Positions 1 through 8,354 of a DNA stretch of 32,037 nt are shown piece by piece. Within the stretch, counting starts at the first letter, position 1. Each line of letters opens with the position of its first letter. Origin of the DNA: an uncultured Lachnospiraceae bacterium (GTDB lineage Bacteria > Bacillota > Clostridia > Lachnospirales > Lachnospiraceae); contig CACZFV010000007.1 in NCBI GenBank assembly GCA_902780465.1, forward strand, positions 1 to 32,037. Direction: 5' to 3'. Made by a program: the position numbers and the translations under genes. Below the pieces are notes generated by a model. That model saw nothing but the letters and a program-made list of their open reading frames with translations. It had not been told where the DNA came from and did no database searches.

Positions 1-36
1 AAAAAAAGGAACCGGATCTCTCCGGTTCCTTTTTTG
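1..36 (-). terminator. Intrinsic terminator of the rnf operon
   Basis: A near-perfect hairpin lies just behind the rnfB stop. The arms are at about 6-16 and 21-31, with a four-base loop at 17-20. On the minus strand it ends in a run of seven T at the window edge. The A-rich flank on the other side would also give a T run on the plus strand, so it could work in both directions. Confidence 0.9.
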
Positions 37-41
37 TATCA

Positions 42-839
42 TCAGTTGATGACGCCCTTCGGGCACTTCTTCGCGCAGAGGCTGCAGTTCTTGCACTTGG
101 TGTAATCGATCTGCGCCACATTTCCGTTCATGTGGATCGCGTCGAAATGACACTCCTTGGTGCAGAGGGTGCAGCCGATGCAGCCGGCGGTGCAGGCGTC
201 CATGACAGCCTTGCCCTTGTCCTGGCTCACGCAGCGCACGTGGTACTTGGACTTGTAAGGCACGATCTCGATCAGGTGCTTCGGGCAGGCCTTGACGCAC
301 TGGCCGCAGGCCACGCACTTCTCCTTGTCGACGACGGCCACGCCGTCCACCACATGAATCGCGTCGAAGGCGCAGACAGCGACACAGGAGCCGCCGCCCA
401 GACATCCGAATTCACAGGCCTTGTCGCCCGCGCCGGGGATGACGGACATCTGGATGCAGTCCTTCGGTCCCACGTTGTTGTAGCGGGTCTTCGCCTTGTC
501 GCAGGTGCCGGAGCAGCGCACCAGGGCCACGTTCTTCTCCGCCTCGTCAGCGGTGACGCCCATGATGGCGCCGATCTTCTCGGCGACGGACTTTCCGCCC
601 ACCGGGCACTGGTTTACGGGGCAGTCGCCCTGGGCAATCGCGTGGGCACAGCCGTCGCAGCCCGGGAATCCGCAGGCGCCGCAGTTGTTGCCGGGGAGCG
701 CCTCGCGGATGGCGACCTCTTTCTCGTCAATTTCAACTTTGAACTTCTCACTCGCCACACCGAGGCCAAGACCGCAGATCAGGCCCACGATACCGACCAC
801 GACGCAGGAAATGATGATTACGGTTGTAGTTACTGTCAT
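42..839 (-). CDS. rnfB: Rnf complex iron-sulfur subunit RnfB
   Basis: RnfB is the iron-sulfur subunit of the membrane Rnf complex, which passes electrons between reduced ferredoxin and NAD+ while moving ions. The 265-residue product starts with one membrane helix (about residues 4-27). Next comes the four-cysteine RnfB motif (NCGACGFPGC and following cysteines). Several ferredoxin-type CxxCxxCxxxCP clusters fill the C-terminal half, including CVACGQCVKACP, CIGCTLCTKEC and CKNCSLCAKKCP. I place the start at the second ATG (839), because the AAGGAGG ribosome site sits 8 bases before it but only 2 before the ATG at 845. It is the last gene of rnfCDGEAB, 16 bases after rnfA and directly before a terminator. 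Confidence 0.95.
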   Translation of the reverse strand: MTVTTTVIIISCVVVGIVGLICGLGLGVASEKFKVEIDEKEVAIREALPGNNCGACGFPGCDGCAHAIAQGDCPVNQCPVGGKSVAEKIGAIMGVTADEAEKNVALVRCSGTCDKAKTRYNNVGPKDCIQMSVIPGAGDKACEFGCLGGGSCVAVCAFDAIHVVDGVAVVDKEKCVACGQCVKACPKHLIEIVPYKSKYHVRCVSQDKGKAVMDACTAGCIGCTLCTKECHFDAIHMNGNVAQIDYTKCKNCSLCAKKCPKGVIN

Positions 840-855
840 TCCCATCTCCTCCTTC

Positions 856-1434
856 TCAGGTGATCATTCCGGAGAATCCGGTGAAGGCAATGGCCATCAG
901 GCAGGAGCTGATCAGAACGATCGGCAGTCCCTGGAAATACTTCGGGATGTCATTTTCCTCACATCTCTCGCGGATGCCCGCCAGAATCACAATGGCAATC
1001 GCATAGCCGACTGCAGTTCCGATACCCCATGCCAGACCCTCGAAGAAGTTGTACTCCTTCTGCACGTTGTCCAGAGCCACGCCGAGCACGGCGCAGTTGG
1101 TGGTGATCAGCGGCAGGAAAATACCGAGTGCCGCGTGGAGTCCGGGCATGCTCTTCTTCATGAACATCTCGATGAACTGCACCAGGGATGCGATGAGAAG
1201 AATGAACACGATGGTCTGCAGATAGTCGATTCCGAAGGGCTTCAGCACGCAGGCGTAAACCACGGAGGAAAGAATCGTCGCCAGGAAGATGACGAAAATA
1301 ACCGCGCCGCCCATACCGGTGGAGGTGTCGGTCTTCTTGGAGACGCCGACGAAGGAGCAGAGGCCGAGGAAACGGGAAAGGACGACGTTATTGACCAGCG
1401 CGCCGCTGACCAGAATTAAAAGAACTCTCGACAT
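856..1434 (-). CDS. rnfA: Rnf complex membrane subunit RnfA
   Basis: RnfA is one of the two homologous integral membrane subunits (RnfA and RnfE) of the ion-translocating ferredoxin:NAD+ oxidoreductase. The 192-residue product is close to the usual family length and almost entirely hydrophobic, about six helices. The N-terminal segment with NNVVLSRFLGLCSF and the central LITTNCAVLGVAL are typical RnfA/NqrE motifs; the cysteines in them are the conserved pair associated with a membrane iron-sulfur centre in this family. Its ATG overlaps the rnfE stop by one base (TAATG), so the two are translationally coupled. Confidence 0.95.
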   Translation of the reverse strand: MSRVLLILVSGALVNNVVLSRFLGLCSFVGVSKKTDTSTGMGGAVIFVIFLATILSSVVYACVLKPFGIDYLQTIVFILLIASLVQFIEMFMKKSMPGLHAALGIFLPLITTNCAVLGVALDNVQKEYNFFEGLAWGIGTAVGYAIAIVILAGIRERCEENDIPKYFQGLPIVLISSCLMAIAFTGFSGMIT

Positions 1435-2258
1435 TATTCAGCCTCCTTCTTCACAGTCTCGGCTGCCTTCTCCGCCGCTTCCTTTACGGCTGCAGGCGCG
1501 GGCGCCGGAATCTTCTCTTCGATCGCCTTCGCCGCGGCGGGAGCAGCCTTGGCTGCAGCAGCGCCGGCCGCCGGCTTTGCGGCGCCGGCCGCGGGAGCCT
1601 TCGGCGCGGGCTTCACGACCACGGTCTTAACGTCCTCGAGAGACGGATACTTCTCTGCTTTCTTTCCCTTGTCCGGATCCTGATAGTACTGCATCGCAGC
1701 GACCAGGAACGCCATCACCAGGAAAGCGCCCGGAGGAAGGACGAACAGGGAGATGTGGAATTCTTCGGGGATCAGCGGGATGCCGAAGATCGAGCCGGCG
1801 CCGATGATCTCGCGGAAGCCGCCCAGAAGGAGCAGGGCGAAGGTGAATCCGAGGCCCATTCCGATACCGTCGAACAGTGCCGGGATCGGCTTTGCGCCGA
1901 GGGCATATGCCTCTGCGCGGCCCAGGATGATACAGTTAACGACGATCAGCGGGATGTAGATGCCGAGGGCGTCGTAGACGCTGGGGGCAAATCCCTGGAT
2001 CAGGAGCTGTACGATGGTGACCAGAGACGCCACGACGACGATCTCGGCGGGCAGACGCACACGGCCGGGGATCAGCGGGGCGATCAGGGAGATCACCAGG
2101 TTTGAAAAGATCAGAACTGCCATAGAGGAAAGACCCATTCCGATGGCGTTCGTGGCGTTCGTCGTGACGGCGAACGTCGGGCAGAGACCCAGTGCCATGA
2201 TGAAGACGGGGTTCTCTGTGATAATGCCGTTTTTCAGGCGTTCCATGCATTCATTCAT
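1434..2258 (-). CDS. rnfE: Rnf complex membrane subunit RnfE, with long Ala/Pro/Lys tail
   Basis: RnfE pairs with RnfA in the membrane core of the Rnf complex. About 200 N-terminal residues match the family: NPVFIMALGLCPTFAVTT near the start, IPLIVVNCIILGRAEA in the middle, about six helices. I use the ATG at 2258 (274 residues), because a strong GGAGGGG site lies 6 bases upstream; the GTG at 2279 would overlap the rnfG stop. The odd part is the C-terminus: after the last helix comes a tail of about 75 residues rich in Ala, Pro, Lys and Glu, ending in a charged, helix-prone segment. Typical RnfE proteins end soon after the last helix. No frameshift is needed and the tail runs straight to the rnfA start. 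Confidence 0.94.
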   Translation of the reverse strand: MNECMERLKNGIITENPVFIMALGLCPTFAVTTNATNAIGMGLSSMAVLIFSNLVISLIAPLIPGRVRLPAEIVVVASLVTIVQLLIQGFAPSVYDALGIYIPLIVVNCIILGRAEAYALGAKPIPALFDGIGMGLGFTFALLLLGGFREIIGAGSIFGIPLIPEEFHISLFVLPPGAFLVMAFLVAAMQYYQDPDKGKKAEKYPSLEDVKTVVVKPAPKAPAAGAAKPAAGAAAAKAAPAAAKAIEEKIPAPAPAAVKEAAEKAAETVKKEAE

Positions 2259-2275
2259 TGAATTCCCCTCCTTCC

Positions 2276-2899
2276 TCACTTCAGATGGTTGTTGACAAAG
2301 TAGACTGCTGCGTTCACTGCGCCGGTGACTGCCCTGGAAGTGATGGTTGCGCCGGAGATGGCGTTGATCTCACTGTCGCTGGTGGCGCCAGTCTTGGTGA
2401 CGGAGAACTTGTCCGCCTTCTTGCCGGTGAACTGCTTGTACCAGTCGGTGTCGCGGGCGTTCATTCCAAGTCCTGCGGATTCGGAGATGGAGAGGAAGGC
2501 GATGCCGTTCAGGGTGCCGTCCTCCTGGATGCCGGTGGAGATGCTGATCCAGCCGCCGAAACCGTCTTTGGAGGTGGAGTTGATGACGTGTCCGATCACG
2601 TTTCCGCTGGCGTCCTTTGCGTCGATGACGCCGTCGATCAGGACGTTGCCGAAGCCCTGGGCTGCAATATCCGCTTCAGAAGCGGCGATCAGCGCAGCTG
2701 CGTCGGGATTGTCAGTGAAGTCAGCCGCGTCCGGGAAAACCTGCTTGTACGCCTGGATGGTAGCCGCGCGGAGAGATTCCTGGATGGGCGCATAAGTGAC
2801 ATAGTAAACAACTCCCAGCAGAAGTCCCGCGATGAGGGTGATGAACATCAGCCGGATCGCGTCCGCTACGAAGCTGCTCTGCTTTTTGGTCTCGCTCAT
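2276..2899 (-). CDS. rnfG: Rnf complex flavoprotein subunit RnfG
   Basis: RnfG carries a covalently bound FMN and sits on the outer face of the membrane, anchored by one N-terminal helix (about residues 13-35 of 207). The C-terminal part holds the flavinylation motif SGATITS at about residue 182, where a threonine takes FMN by phosphoester linkage in this family. The preceding region (GFGGWISISTGI, SESAGLGMNA) is the usual FMN-binding domain. Its ATG overlaps the rnfD stop (ATGA), which is tight coupling. An ApbE-type flavin transferase is required for maturation in known systems; none is in this window. Confidence 0.95.
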   Translation of the reverse strand: MSETKKQSSFVADAIRLMFITLIAGLLLGVVYYVTYAPIQESLRAATIQAYKQVFPDAADFTDNPDAAALIAASEADIAAQGFGNVLIDGVIDAKDASGNVIGHVINSTSKDGFGGWISISTGIQEDGTLNGIAFLSISESAGLGMNARDTDWYKQFTGKKADKFSVTKTGATSDSEINAISGATITSRAVTGAVNAAVYFVNNHLK

Positions 2900-3858
2900 T
2901 TCTTCTTGCCCCCCTTTCCGAATGCGACAGGAAGTGTGGCTCTTTCAATCAGCGGGGACAGCATGTTGCCGATGATGATCGAGTAGGAGACACCCTCCGC
3001 TCCGGTACCGAAGCGGCGGAACAGTCCGGTCAGGAGACCGATGGCGACCGCGTACACGATCTGGCCCTTCGGCGTGATGGGCGTGGAGACATAGTCCGTC
3101 GCCATGAAGAAAGCACCGAAGATCAGGCCGCCGCCCAGGATCTGTGCCAGGACATAAGTCATGTTGTGCTCGCCGAAGATGAACATGAAGATCGCAGTGG
3201 TGGCGATGTAGATCACCGGGATCTGCCAGGTGATGACCTTCTTCCAGAGGAGGTAGGCCGCGCCGAACAGCAGAGCGATGGCGGAAACTTCGCCGATGGT
3301 TCCTGCGTGGCGTCCCACGAACATCGTCATGAGGTCGATGTTTGCGGTGGCGCTCTCTCCCGCCTTCAGGGCGGTCTTCATCACTGCCAGCGGGGTAGCT
3401 CCCGTGGTAGCGTCAAAGCCCAGGGGCTTCGAGCTGAAGTTGTTCATGAACTTCGCGCAGGAAATGATGAGGAAGCAGCGTCCTGCCAGTGCCGGGTTCA
3501 TCCAGTTCTGGCCGAGGCCGCCGAACATCTGCTTCGCGATGATGATCGCGAAGACCGCGCCGAGCGCCGGGATCCAGAGCGGGATCTCCGGGGGCATGTT
3601 CAGCGCGAGGATCATTCCGGTAACGACGGCGGAGAAGTCCGAGATGGTCACGGTCTTCTTCATGCCTTTCTGCCAGAGGAACTCGGATATCACGGCGGCT
3701 GCGACGGTGACGACCATCACCAGCAGCGCGCTGATGCCGAACTGCACGACGCCGTAAGCGGCGGTGGGCAGCATGGCGATGCAGACATCCTGCATGATCC
3801 CTCTGGTATCATTCTTATCCCTTACATGAGGGGACGAAGAGACGTTCAGCATTTTCAT
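2896..3858 (-). CDS. rnfD: Rnf complex membrane flavoprotein subunit RnfD
   Basis: RnfD is the large integral membrane subunit of Rnf and, like RnfG, carries a covalent FMN. The 320-residue product shows the N-terminal SSSPHVRDK motif of RnfD/NqrB proteins, about eight to ten membrane helices, and the flavin attachment motif TTGATPLAV at about residue 153. The C-terminal part contains GGGLIFGAFFMATDYVSTPIT, a highly conserved RnfD stretch. The start codon overlaps the rnfC stop by four bases (ATGA), and the stop overlaps the rnfG start in the same way. Confidence 0.95.
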   Translation of the reverse strand: MKMLNVSSSPHVRDKNDTRGIMQDVCIAMLPTAAYGVVQFGISALLVMVVTVAAAVISEFLWQKGMKKTVTISDFSAVVTGMILALNMPPEIPLWIPALGAVFAIIIAKQMFGGLGQNWMNPALAGRCFLIISCAKFMNNFSSKPLGFDATTGATPLAVMKTALKAGESATANIDLMTMFVGRHAGTIGEVSAIALLFGAAYLLWKKVITWQIPVIYIATTAIFMFIFGEHNMTYVLAQILGGGLIFGAFFMATDYVSTPITPKGQIVYAVAIGLLTGLFRRFGTGAEGVSYSIIIGNMLSPLIERATLPVAFGKGGKKK

Positions 3859-5246
3859 TTCTTCGCGTCCTCCTTTCCTTTCTCGGCAGCCTCAGCCGCG
3901 GCTTTTGCCTTGGCTTCTTCCGCTCTCTTTCTCCTGAGGGCGCCGACCTCACGCTTCATCTCCTTGAAGGCCTGGGTGAGAGGTCTTCTTGCCGGGCAGA
4001 TGAAAGCGCAGCTTCCGCACTCGATGCACTCCATGCCTTCCAGCGCTTCGAACCCTTCCAGATTGCGCTTCCTGCACTCGCTCATCATGAGAACGGGGAC
4101 CAGGAACTCCGGACATGCGCTGACGCAGCGTCCGCAGCGGATGCAGGGAGTCTCCTTGTACTTTTCCACTTCGTCCACGGTGAAGCAGGTCAGGGAAGAA
4201 GAGTTCTTCGTGACCGGGACGTCCGTCGTGAAGATGGACTGGCCCATCATGGGTCCGCCGGAGAGGATCTTCGCCGGCTCGGTCTTGAATCCGCCCGCCG
4301 CGGCGATGATGTCGTTGTAGTTCATGCCGGTGCGGACCTTGAAGTTCTGGGGCTCCGCGATGGCGTCGCCGGTGATGGTGACCACGCGCTCCAGAATGGG
4401 GGTGCGCTTCGCCACGGCGTCATAGATCGCCATGACAGTGTTGACGTTGTCCACCACGCAGCCCGCGTCCGCTGGCAGCATGGAGGAGTTGATGGCACGG
4501 CCGGTGACCGCGTAGATCAGGGAGCGCTCGCCGCCCTGAGGGTACTTGGTCAGAAGCTCGCAGACTTCGATCCTCGGCTCGTCCTTCACCATCTCCTTCA
4601 TCTTCGCGATGGCCTGGGGCTTGTTGTTCTCGATGCCGATCACGCCCTTCGCGTTGTCGAACAGCTGAAGCATGATCTTCAGGCCGCCCACCAGACGCTC
4701 CGGCTCTTCCAGCATCATCCTGTAGTCGCAGGTCAGATACGGCTCGCACTCTGCGCCGTTCACGATCACGTAGTCGATGGCGTTCTCATCCTTCGGCGTG
4801 ATCTTGACGTTGGTCGGGAAACCTGCGCCGCCCAGGCCGACAATACCTGCCTGCTTCACGATCTCGCGGATGTCCGCCTTGGAAAGAGAAGCAGGATCTC
4901 TGTCCTCTCCCAGTCCTTCCACCGCGCGGTACTCACCATCGTTCTCAACGATAATGGACATGACCTTGCTTCCGTTCACCATGATGCGAGGTTCGATCTT
5001 CTTCACCTTGCCTGAGACGGAGCAGTTCACGACAGCGGAAATAAATCCTCCTGCATCAGCGATCTTCTGTCCGACCAGCACCTCGTCGCCGACCTTCACG
5101 AGTGGTTTCGCCGGAGCACCGATGTGCTGCGAAAGCGGATACACCATCTCGCCGGATGTCGGTTTCAGCTGGGTGACCGGTTTGTCCATTGAAAGCTCTT
5201 TGCCCTCGAATGGATGGACGCCGCCCTTAAATGTTGCCAATCCCAT
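3855..5246 (-). CDS. rnfC: Rnf complex NADH-binding subunit RnfC
   Basis: RnfC is the peripheral subunit where NAD(H) reacts in the Rnf complex. The 463-residue product begins with the family's GGVHPFEGKELS stretch and a barrel-sandwich-like domain. A Rossmann-type FMN/NADH domain (GIVGLGGAGFPTNVK at about 135-149) and a SLBB-type domain follow. Two 4Fe-4S motifs (CIRCGRCVSACP and CIECGSCAFICP) lie at about 365-420. The last 35 residues are a charged Ala/Lys/Glu tail. It is the first gene of rnfCDGEAB; a GAGGG ribosome site lies 6 to 8 bases before the ATG and a sigma-A-like promoter about 80 bases upstream. Confidence 0.95.
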   Translation of the reverse strand: MGLATFKGGVHPFEGKELSMDKPVTQLKPTSGEMVYPLSQHIGAPAKPLVKVGDEVLVGQKIADAGGFISAVVNCSVSGKVKKIEPRIMVNGSKVMSIIVENDGEYRAVEGLGEDRDPASLSKADIREIVKQAGIVGLGGAGFPTNVKITPKDENAIDYVIVNGAECEPYLTCDYRMMLEEPERLVGGLKIMLQLFDNAKGVIGIENNKPQAIAKMKEMVKDEPRIEVCELLTKYPQGGERSLIYAVTGRAINSSMLPADAGCVVDNVNTVMAIYDAVAKRTPILERVVTITGDAIAEPQNFKVRTGMNYNDIIAAAGGFKTEPAKILSGGPMMGQSIFTTDVPVTKNSSSLTCFTVDEVEKYKETPCIRCGRCVSACPEFLVPVLMMSECRKRNLEGFEALEGMECIECGSCAFICPARRPLTQAFKEMKREVGALRRKRAEEAKAKAAAEAAEKGKEDAKK

Positions 5247-5323
5247 CAGACTACCCTCTTTCTTGTAGATTTACACAACTGGAAAAACGATCCAAACGTG
5301 TATTATTACAAAACTCCGAATTT

Positions 5324-5351
5324 ATTATAACATAGACCTTTTCCTTCGCAA
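5324..5351 (-). promoter_or_regulatory. Predicted sigma-A promoter of the rnf operon
   Basis: On the minus strand a perfect -10 TATAAT (5324-5329) is preceded by TTGCGA (5346-5351) at a spacing of 16 bases. The -35 abuts the T run of the terminator upstream. The predicted leader before rnfC is about 70 bases; I see no known riboswitch fold in it. Confidence 0.7.
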
Positions 5352-5381
5352 AAAAAAAACCACGGAAACGTGGTTTTTTTT
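5350..5381 (-). terminator. Intrinsic terminator between the DMT transporter gene and rnfC
   Basis: A short GC stem (5360-5364 with 5369-5373, GAAA loop at 5365-5368) is flanked by A8 and T8 on opposite sides. It extends the stem and gives a long U run in either direction. It would end the transporter transcript just before the rnf promoter. Confidence 0.88.
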
Positions 5382-5393
5382 CGATACATTGCT

Positions 5394-5434
5394 GATTCTG
5401 TTTTCTTATACCTCTCTCGATTCTGCTTCTTATA
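5394..5434. repeat. Short direct repeat downstream of the DMT transporter gene
   Basis: Two near-identical copies of about 16-17 bases (5394-5410 and 5419-5434, both starting GATTCTG and ending CTTATA on the plus strand) are separated by 8 bases. They lie between the transporter stop and its terminator. Function unknown; they may simply be a local duplication in the 3' untranslated region. Confidence 0.5.
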
Positions 5435-5449
5435 ACCCGCAGTGCAGAT

Positions 5450-6352
5450 TCACAGCTGGGCGAGGATGATAGCCGCGAACATAATGACGCAGCCCAGGAT
5501 CTTCCGTCCCGACATGGACTGGTCCAGGATGAGCCACCCTGCCAGGGCGGCAAAGACGGATTCCAGACTCATGATCAGGGATGCCGCGGAAGGATTCTGC
5601 ATTTTCTTCTGTCCCACCGCCTGCAGAGTGTAGGCGACAGCGCCGCTGAGAAGGCCCGCGTACAGCACGGGGATCAGAGCAGCCCTGAGCGCCGCCGGGT
5701 CCGGATCCTCAAAAAGAAACGCAAGGATCCCGGCGATCACCGATACGGTATAGAACTCCACGCAGGAAAGCAGCACGGCGTCCGTCTCCCGTGTGAAATG
5801 ATCCAGCGAAAGGATCTGGAAGGGGAACGCAAAGGCGCAGAACAGGCAGAACAGGTCTCCCCTTGAAAGCTTCAGACTCTCCTCCATGCAGAGAAGATAC
5901 ATGCCGACCAGGGCAATGCCGGCCGCTGCCGCCACCGTGGCCTTCGGCCTTTTCCCCAGGAACACGCTGTAGATGGGGACGAGGATGATGTAGAGCGCCG
6001 TCAGGAACCCTGCCTTGCCGGCAGTGGTGTACTGGATCCCGATCTGCTGCAGGCCTGATCCGAGAAACAGGAATATCCCGCAGATGATCCCGCCTGTCAC
6101 TGCAGTGCGGAAGCGGGCCCTGCCCCTGCCGGACCGCCGGCTGCAGCCGTCGTCGATTCCCATCCGTTTCCGGAGAAGGATCACCGGTACCAGCGCGGTG
6201 CCGCTCAGGAAAAAACGCGCGCCGCAGAAGGTAAAGGGCTGCACGAAATCCATGGCGACGGACTGCGCCACGAATGCGCAGCCCCAGATCACTGCCGTCA
6301 CCAGCAGAAGGATCGAGCCCAGAAGGGGCTGCGGCTGGTCTTGCTGATACAT
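5450..6352 (-). CDS. EamA/DMT-family transporter
   Basis: This is a drug/metabolite transporter superfamily protein of the EamA type, an inner-membrane exporter or importer of small metabolites whose substrate cannot be read from sequence. The 300-residue product has about ten hydrophobic helices arranged as two EamA halves. The first opens with the family-like AVIWGCAFVAQSVAMDFVQPF and the second ends with ESVFAALAGWLILDQSMSGRKILGCVIMFAAI. A basic loop rich in Arg (about residues 68-82) separates helices 2 and 3. An AAAGG site lies 10 bases before the ATG. It stands alone between argS and the rnf promoter, with its own terminator. Confidence 0.87.
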   Translation of the reverse strand: MYQQDQPQPLLGSILLLVTAVIWGCAFVAQSVAMDFVQPFTFCGARFFLSGTALVPVILLRKRMGIDDGCSRRSGRGRARFRTAVTGGIICGIFLFLGSGLQQIGIQYTTAGKAGFLTALYIILVPIYSVFLGKRPKATVAAAAGIALVGMYLLCMEESLKLSRGDLFCLFCAFAFPFQILSLDHFTRETDAVLLSCVEFYTVSVIAGILAFLFEDPDPAALRAALIPVLYAGLLSGAVAYTLQAVGQKKMQNPSAASLIMSLESVFAALAGWLILDQSMSGRKILGCVIMFAAIILAQL

Positions 6353-6385
6353 ATGGTACTTGCCTTTCTAAATATCTTTATGTCC

Positions 6386-6410
6386 GTGCCTGCACGCAAG
6401 CGTGCGGCAC
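6386..6410 (-). other. Hairpin in the argS / DMT transporter gap
   Basis: The 118-base gap holds an inverted repeat: GTGCC and GCACGC at 6386-6397 pair with GCGTGC and GGCAC at 6400-6410, with one bulged T. No run of T follows on either strand, so it is not a clear intrinsic terminator. It may be a weak attenuator or a processing structure between argS and the transporter. Confidence 0.4.
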
Positions 6411-6470
6411 TTCCACGGTCCTCGCTGCCGAAAAACCATCCGGGCGCCCAGCGCTCCGCTGCTGCGCAGC

Positions 6471-8237
6471 TTACATGCGCTGAGGAATTTCCATCCCGAG
6501 CATGTTCATGCACTGCTCGAGGATACCTTCGGTGATCTTGATCAGAGCGAGCCAGGAACGCTTCTTTGTCTCGTCCTCTTCTGTCAGGATGCGCACTTCG
6601 TGATAGAAGGAGTTGAAAGCCTCGGCGACGCTGTAGAGATACTGGCATACTCTGTGGGGCGCGAGGTAGCGGTAAGCGCCTTCCACGTTCTCCGCATACA
6701 TGCAGAGCTCGCGGCAAAGAGCCTGCTCCTGGGGGATCTGCGGGGCGATGAGGTCTGCGGCGCTGACGTCTTTTCCGCCGGCCGCGGCGTACTTCTTCAG
6801 GATGGACTTGATACGCACCGCAGTGTAGAGGATGTAGGGCCCCGTGTTTCCTTCGAAGGATGCGAAGCGGTCAATATCAAACACGTAGTCCTTGGAGGCC
6901 TGGTTCGAAAGGTCGCCGTACTTGAGAGCTGCCAGGGCCACGATGCGGGAGGTCTCCCGGGCTTCTTCCTCCGGGATCTCCTTGTTCTCCGCGATCCTCT
7001 GGTACACAGCTTCGCGGATCTCCCTGATCAGGGTCTCAAGCCGCATGACGCCGCCGTCTCTGGTCTTGAAGGGCTTTCCGTCCTTGCCGTTCATGGTCCC
7101 GAAGCCGATATAGGTAAGACTGTGCTCCGGCGGGACGATGCCTGCCTTACGCGCCACGCGGAAGAACTGGGTGTAGTGCAGCTCCTGCCGCTTGTCCGCC
7201 ACATAGATATAGCTGTCCGGGTCATAGAGCTTTTCCCTCTCCACCAGGGTCGCGAGATCGCTGGTGGCGTAGAGAGCCGCGCCGTCGGACTTGCGGATGA
7301 TGCAGGGCGGGAACTCCCTGGAGTCGCCCTTCTCGGCAATATCCACCACCAGGGCGCCGTCCGAGCTGTAGGCGATGCCGCTCTCCTCCAGGTCCTTGAT
7401 CAGGCCCGGGATGATGGGCTGCACATCGGACTCTCCCTTCCAGAGTTCAAAGGAGACGTTCAGCGCGCTGTAGTTCTTCTTCAGATCCGCCACAGAGATG
7501 CGGAGGATGTGCTTCCATAGGGCGATGAAGGGCGGATATCCGCTCTGCAGCTTCACTGTGGCTTCATGGGCTTTTGCCGCGAAGTCCTTGTCTTCCTTGG
7601 AGCGCTTCGACGCGGTGGGATAGATCTCCTCCAGCTCGCTGATGGTGAAGGGTGCTTCCTCCGGGTAAGGTCCGCTGAAGCTCTCGTCAAAGTAGGGGAG
7701 CTCCGGCTTGCGGAGTCTCAGCTCTTCGATGATCAGGCCCATCTGCAGGCCCCAGTCCCCCAGGTGCACGTCGCCGATCATCTTATTGCCGAAAAACGCG
7801 CCCATCTGCTTCAGCGCTTCTCCGATGATGGCGCTTCTCAGATGTCCCACATGCAGAGGCTTTGCCACATTTGCCCCGCCGTAGTCCACGATGATGGTCT
7901 TCGGCGCCTCCTTCCGGATGCCGTACTGCTCCTCTGCTTCCATGGTGCGGAGGCAGTCCGTCAGCGCTTCCGGACGGACCTTCAGGTTGATAAAGCCGGG
8001 CGGGCACACCGCCGCTTCGGAGAAGAGCCTGCTGTCCCGCAGCTTCTCCGCCACCTCGGCCGCGATGTCCAGGGGCTTTCTCTTCGCCTGTTTCGCGCAG
8101 GCCATGGCTCCGTTGCACTGGTACTCGCAGAGATCCGGCCGGTTCGACACCACGACCTTGACCCTTGAGCTGTCAAAGCCGCAGGAAGCAAAGGCTGCCT
8201 GCATCTCTTCGTTCATCTGCTCCAGTATCGTCTTCAT
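6471..8237 (-). CDS. argS: Arginine--tRNA ligase
   Basis: ArgS charges tRNA-Arg with arginine using ATP in the cytoplasm. The 588-residue product has the full class I layout. An N-terminal Arg-tRNA synthetase additional domain covers about residues 1-100. The catalytic Rossmann fold carries the HIGH-type motif HVGHLRSAIIG at about 130-140. A KMSKS-region equivalent, KPFKTRDGG, lies at about 390, where many ArgS lack the second lysine of the canonical motif. A C-terminal anticodon-binding DALR domain ends in EGILEQCMNMLGMEIP. Length is normal. It starts 117 bases after efp, with a hairpin terminator between, so it may have its own promoter, which I could not identify. Confidence 0.96.
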   Translation of the reverse strand: MKTILEQMNEEMQAAFASCGFDSSRVKVVVSNRPDLCEYQCNGAMACAKQAKRKPLDIAAEVAEKLRDSRLFSEAAVCPPGFINLKVRPEALTDCLRTMEAEEQYGIRKEAPKTIIVDYGGANVAKPLHVGHLRSAIIGEALKQMGAFFGNKMIGDVHLGDWGLQMGLIIEELRLRKPELPYFDESFSGPYPEEAPFTISELEEIYPTASKRSKEDKDFAAKAHEATVKLQSGYPPFIALWKHILRISVADLKKNYSALNVSFELWKGESDVQPIIPGLIKDLEESGIAYSSDGALVVDIAEKGDSREFPPCIIRKSDGAALYATSDLATLVEREKLYDPDSYIYVADKRQELHYTQFFRVARKAGIVPPEHSLTYIGFGTMNGKDGKPFKTRDGGVMRLETLIREIREAVYQRIAENKEIPEEEARETSRIVALAALKYGDLSNQASKDYVFDIDRFASFEGNTGPYILYTAVRIKSILKKYAAAGGKDVSAADLIAPQIPQEQALCRELCMYAENVEGAYRYLAPHRVCQYLYSVAEAFNSFYHEVRILTEEDETKKRSWLALIKITEGILEQCMNMLGMEIPQRM

Positions 8238-8271
8238 GTGCTCTCTCTACTCCTCTTAACTGTGCTCCTCT

Positions 8272-8303
8272 TAATGAAAGGGCAGTCCCGCGAGGGACTG
8301 CCC
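8272..8303 (-). terminator. Probable terminator after efp
   Basis: A perfect 10-bp GC-rich stem (8280-8289 with 8294-8303, GCGA loop) lies 50 bases behind the efp stop. The following minus-strand tract is TTTCATT, a weak U run, so termination may be partial and allow some readthrough into argS. Confidence 0.65.
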
Positions 8304-8354
8304 CAGGTAATAGCTTCTTTGCGATGCCGCGGCGCGCGCCGAGGCTGGCTGAAA

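Noticed and set aside
6386..6410. Intrinsic terminator after argS
   Set aside because: The hairpin is good but no T run follows on either strand, so I list it only as a hairpin.
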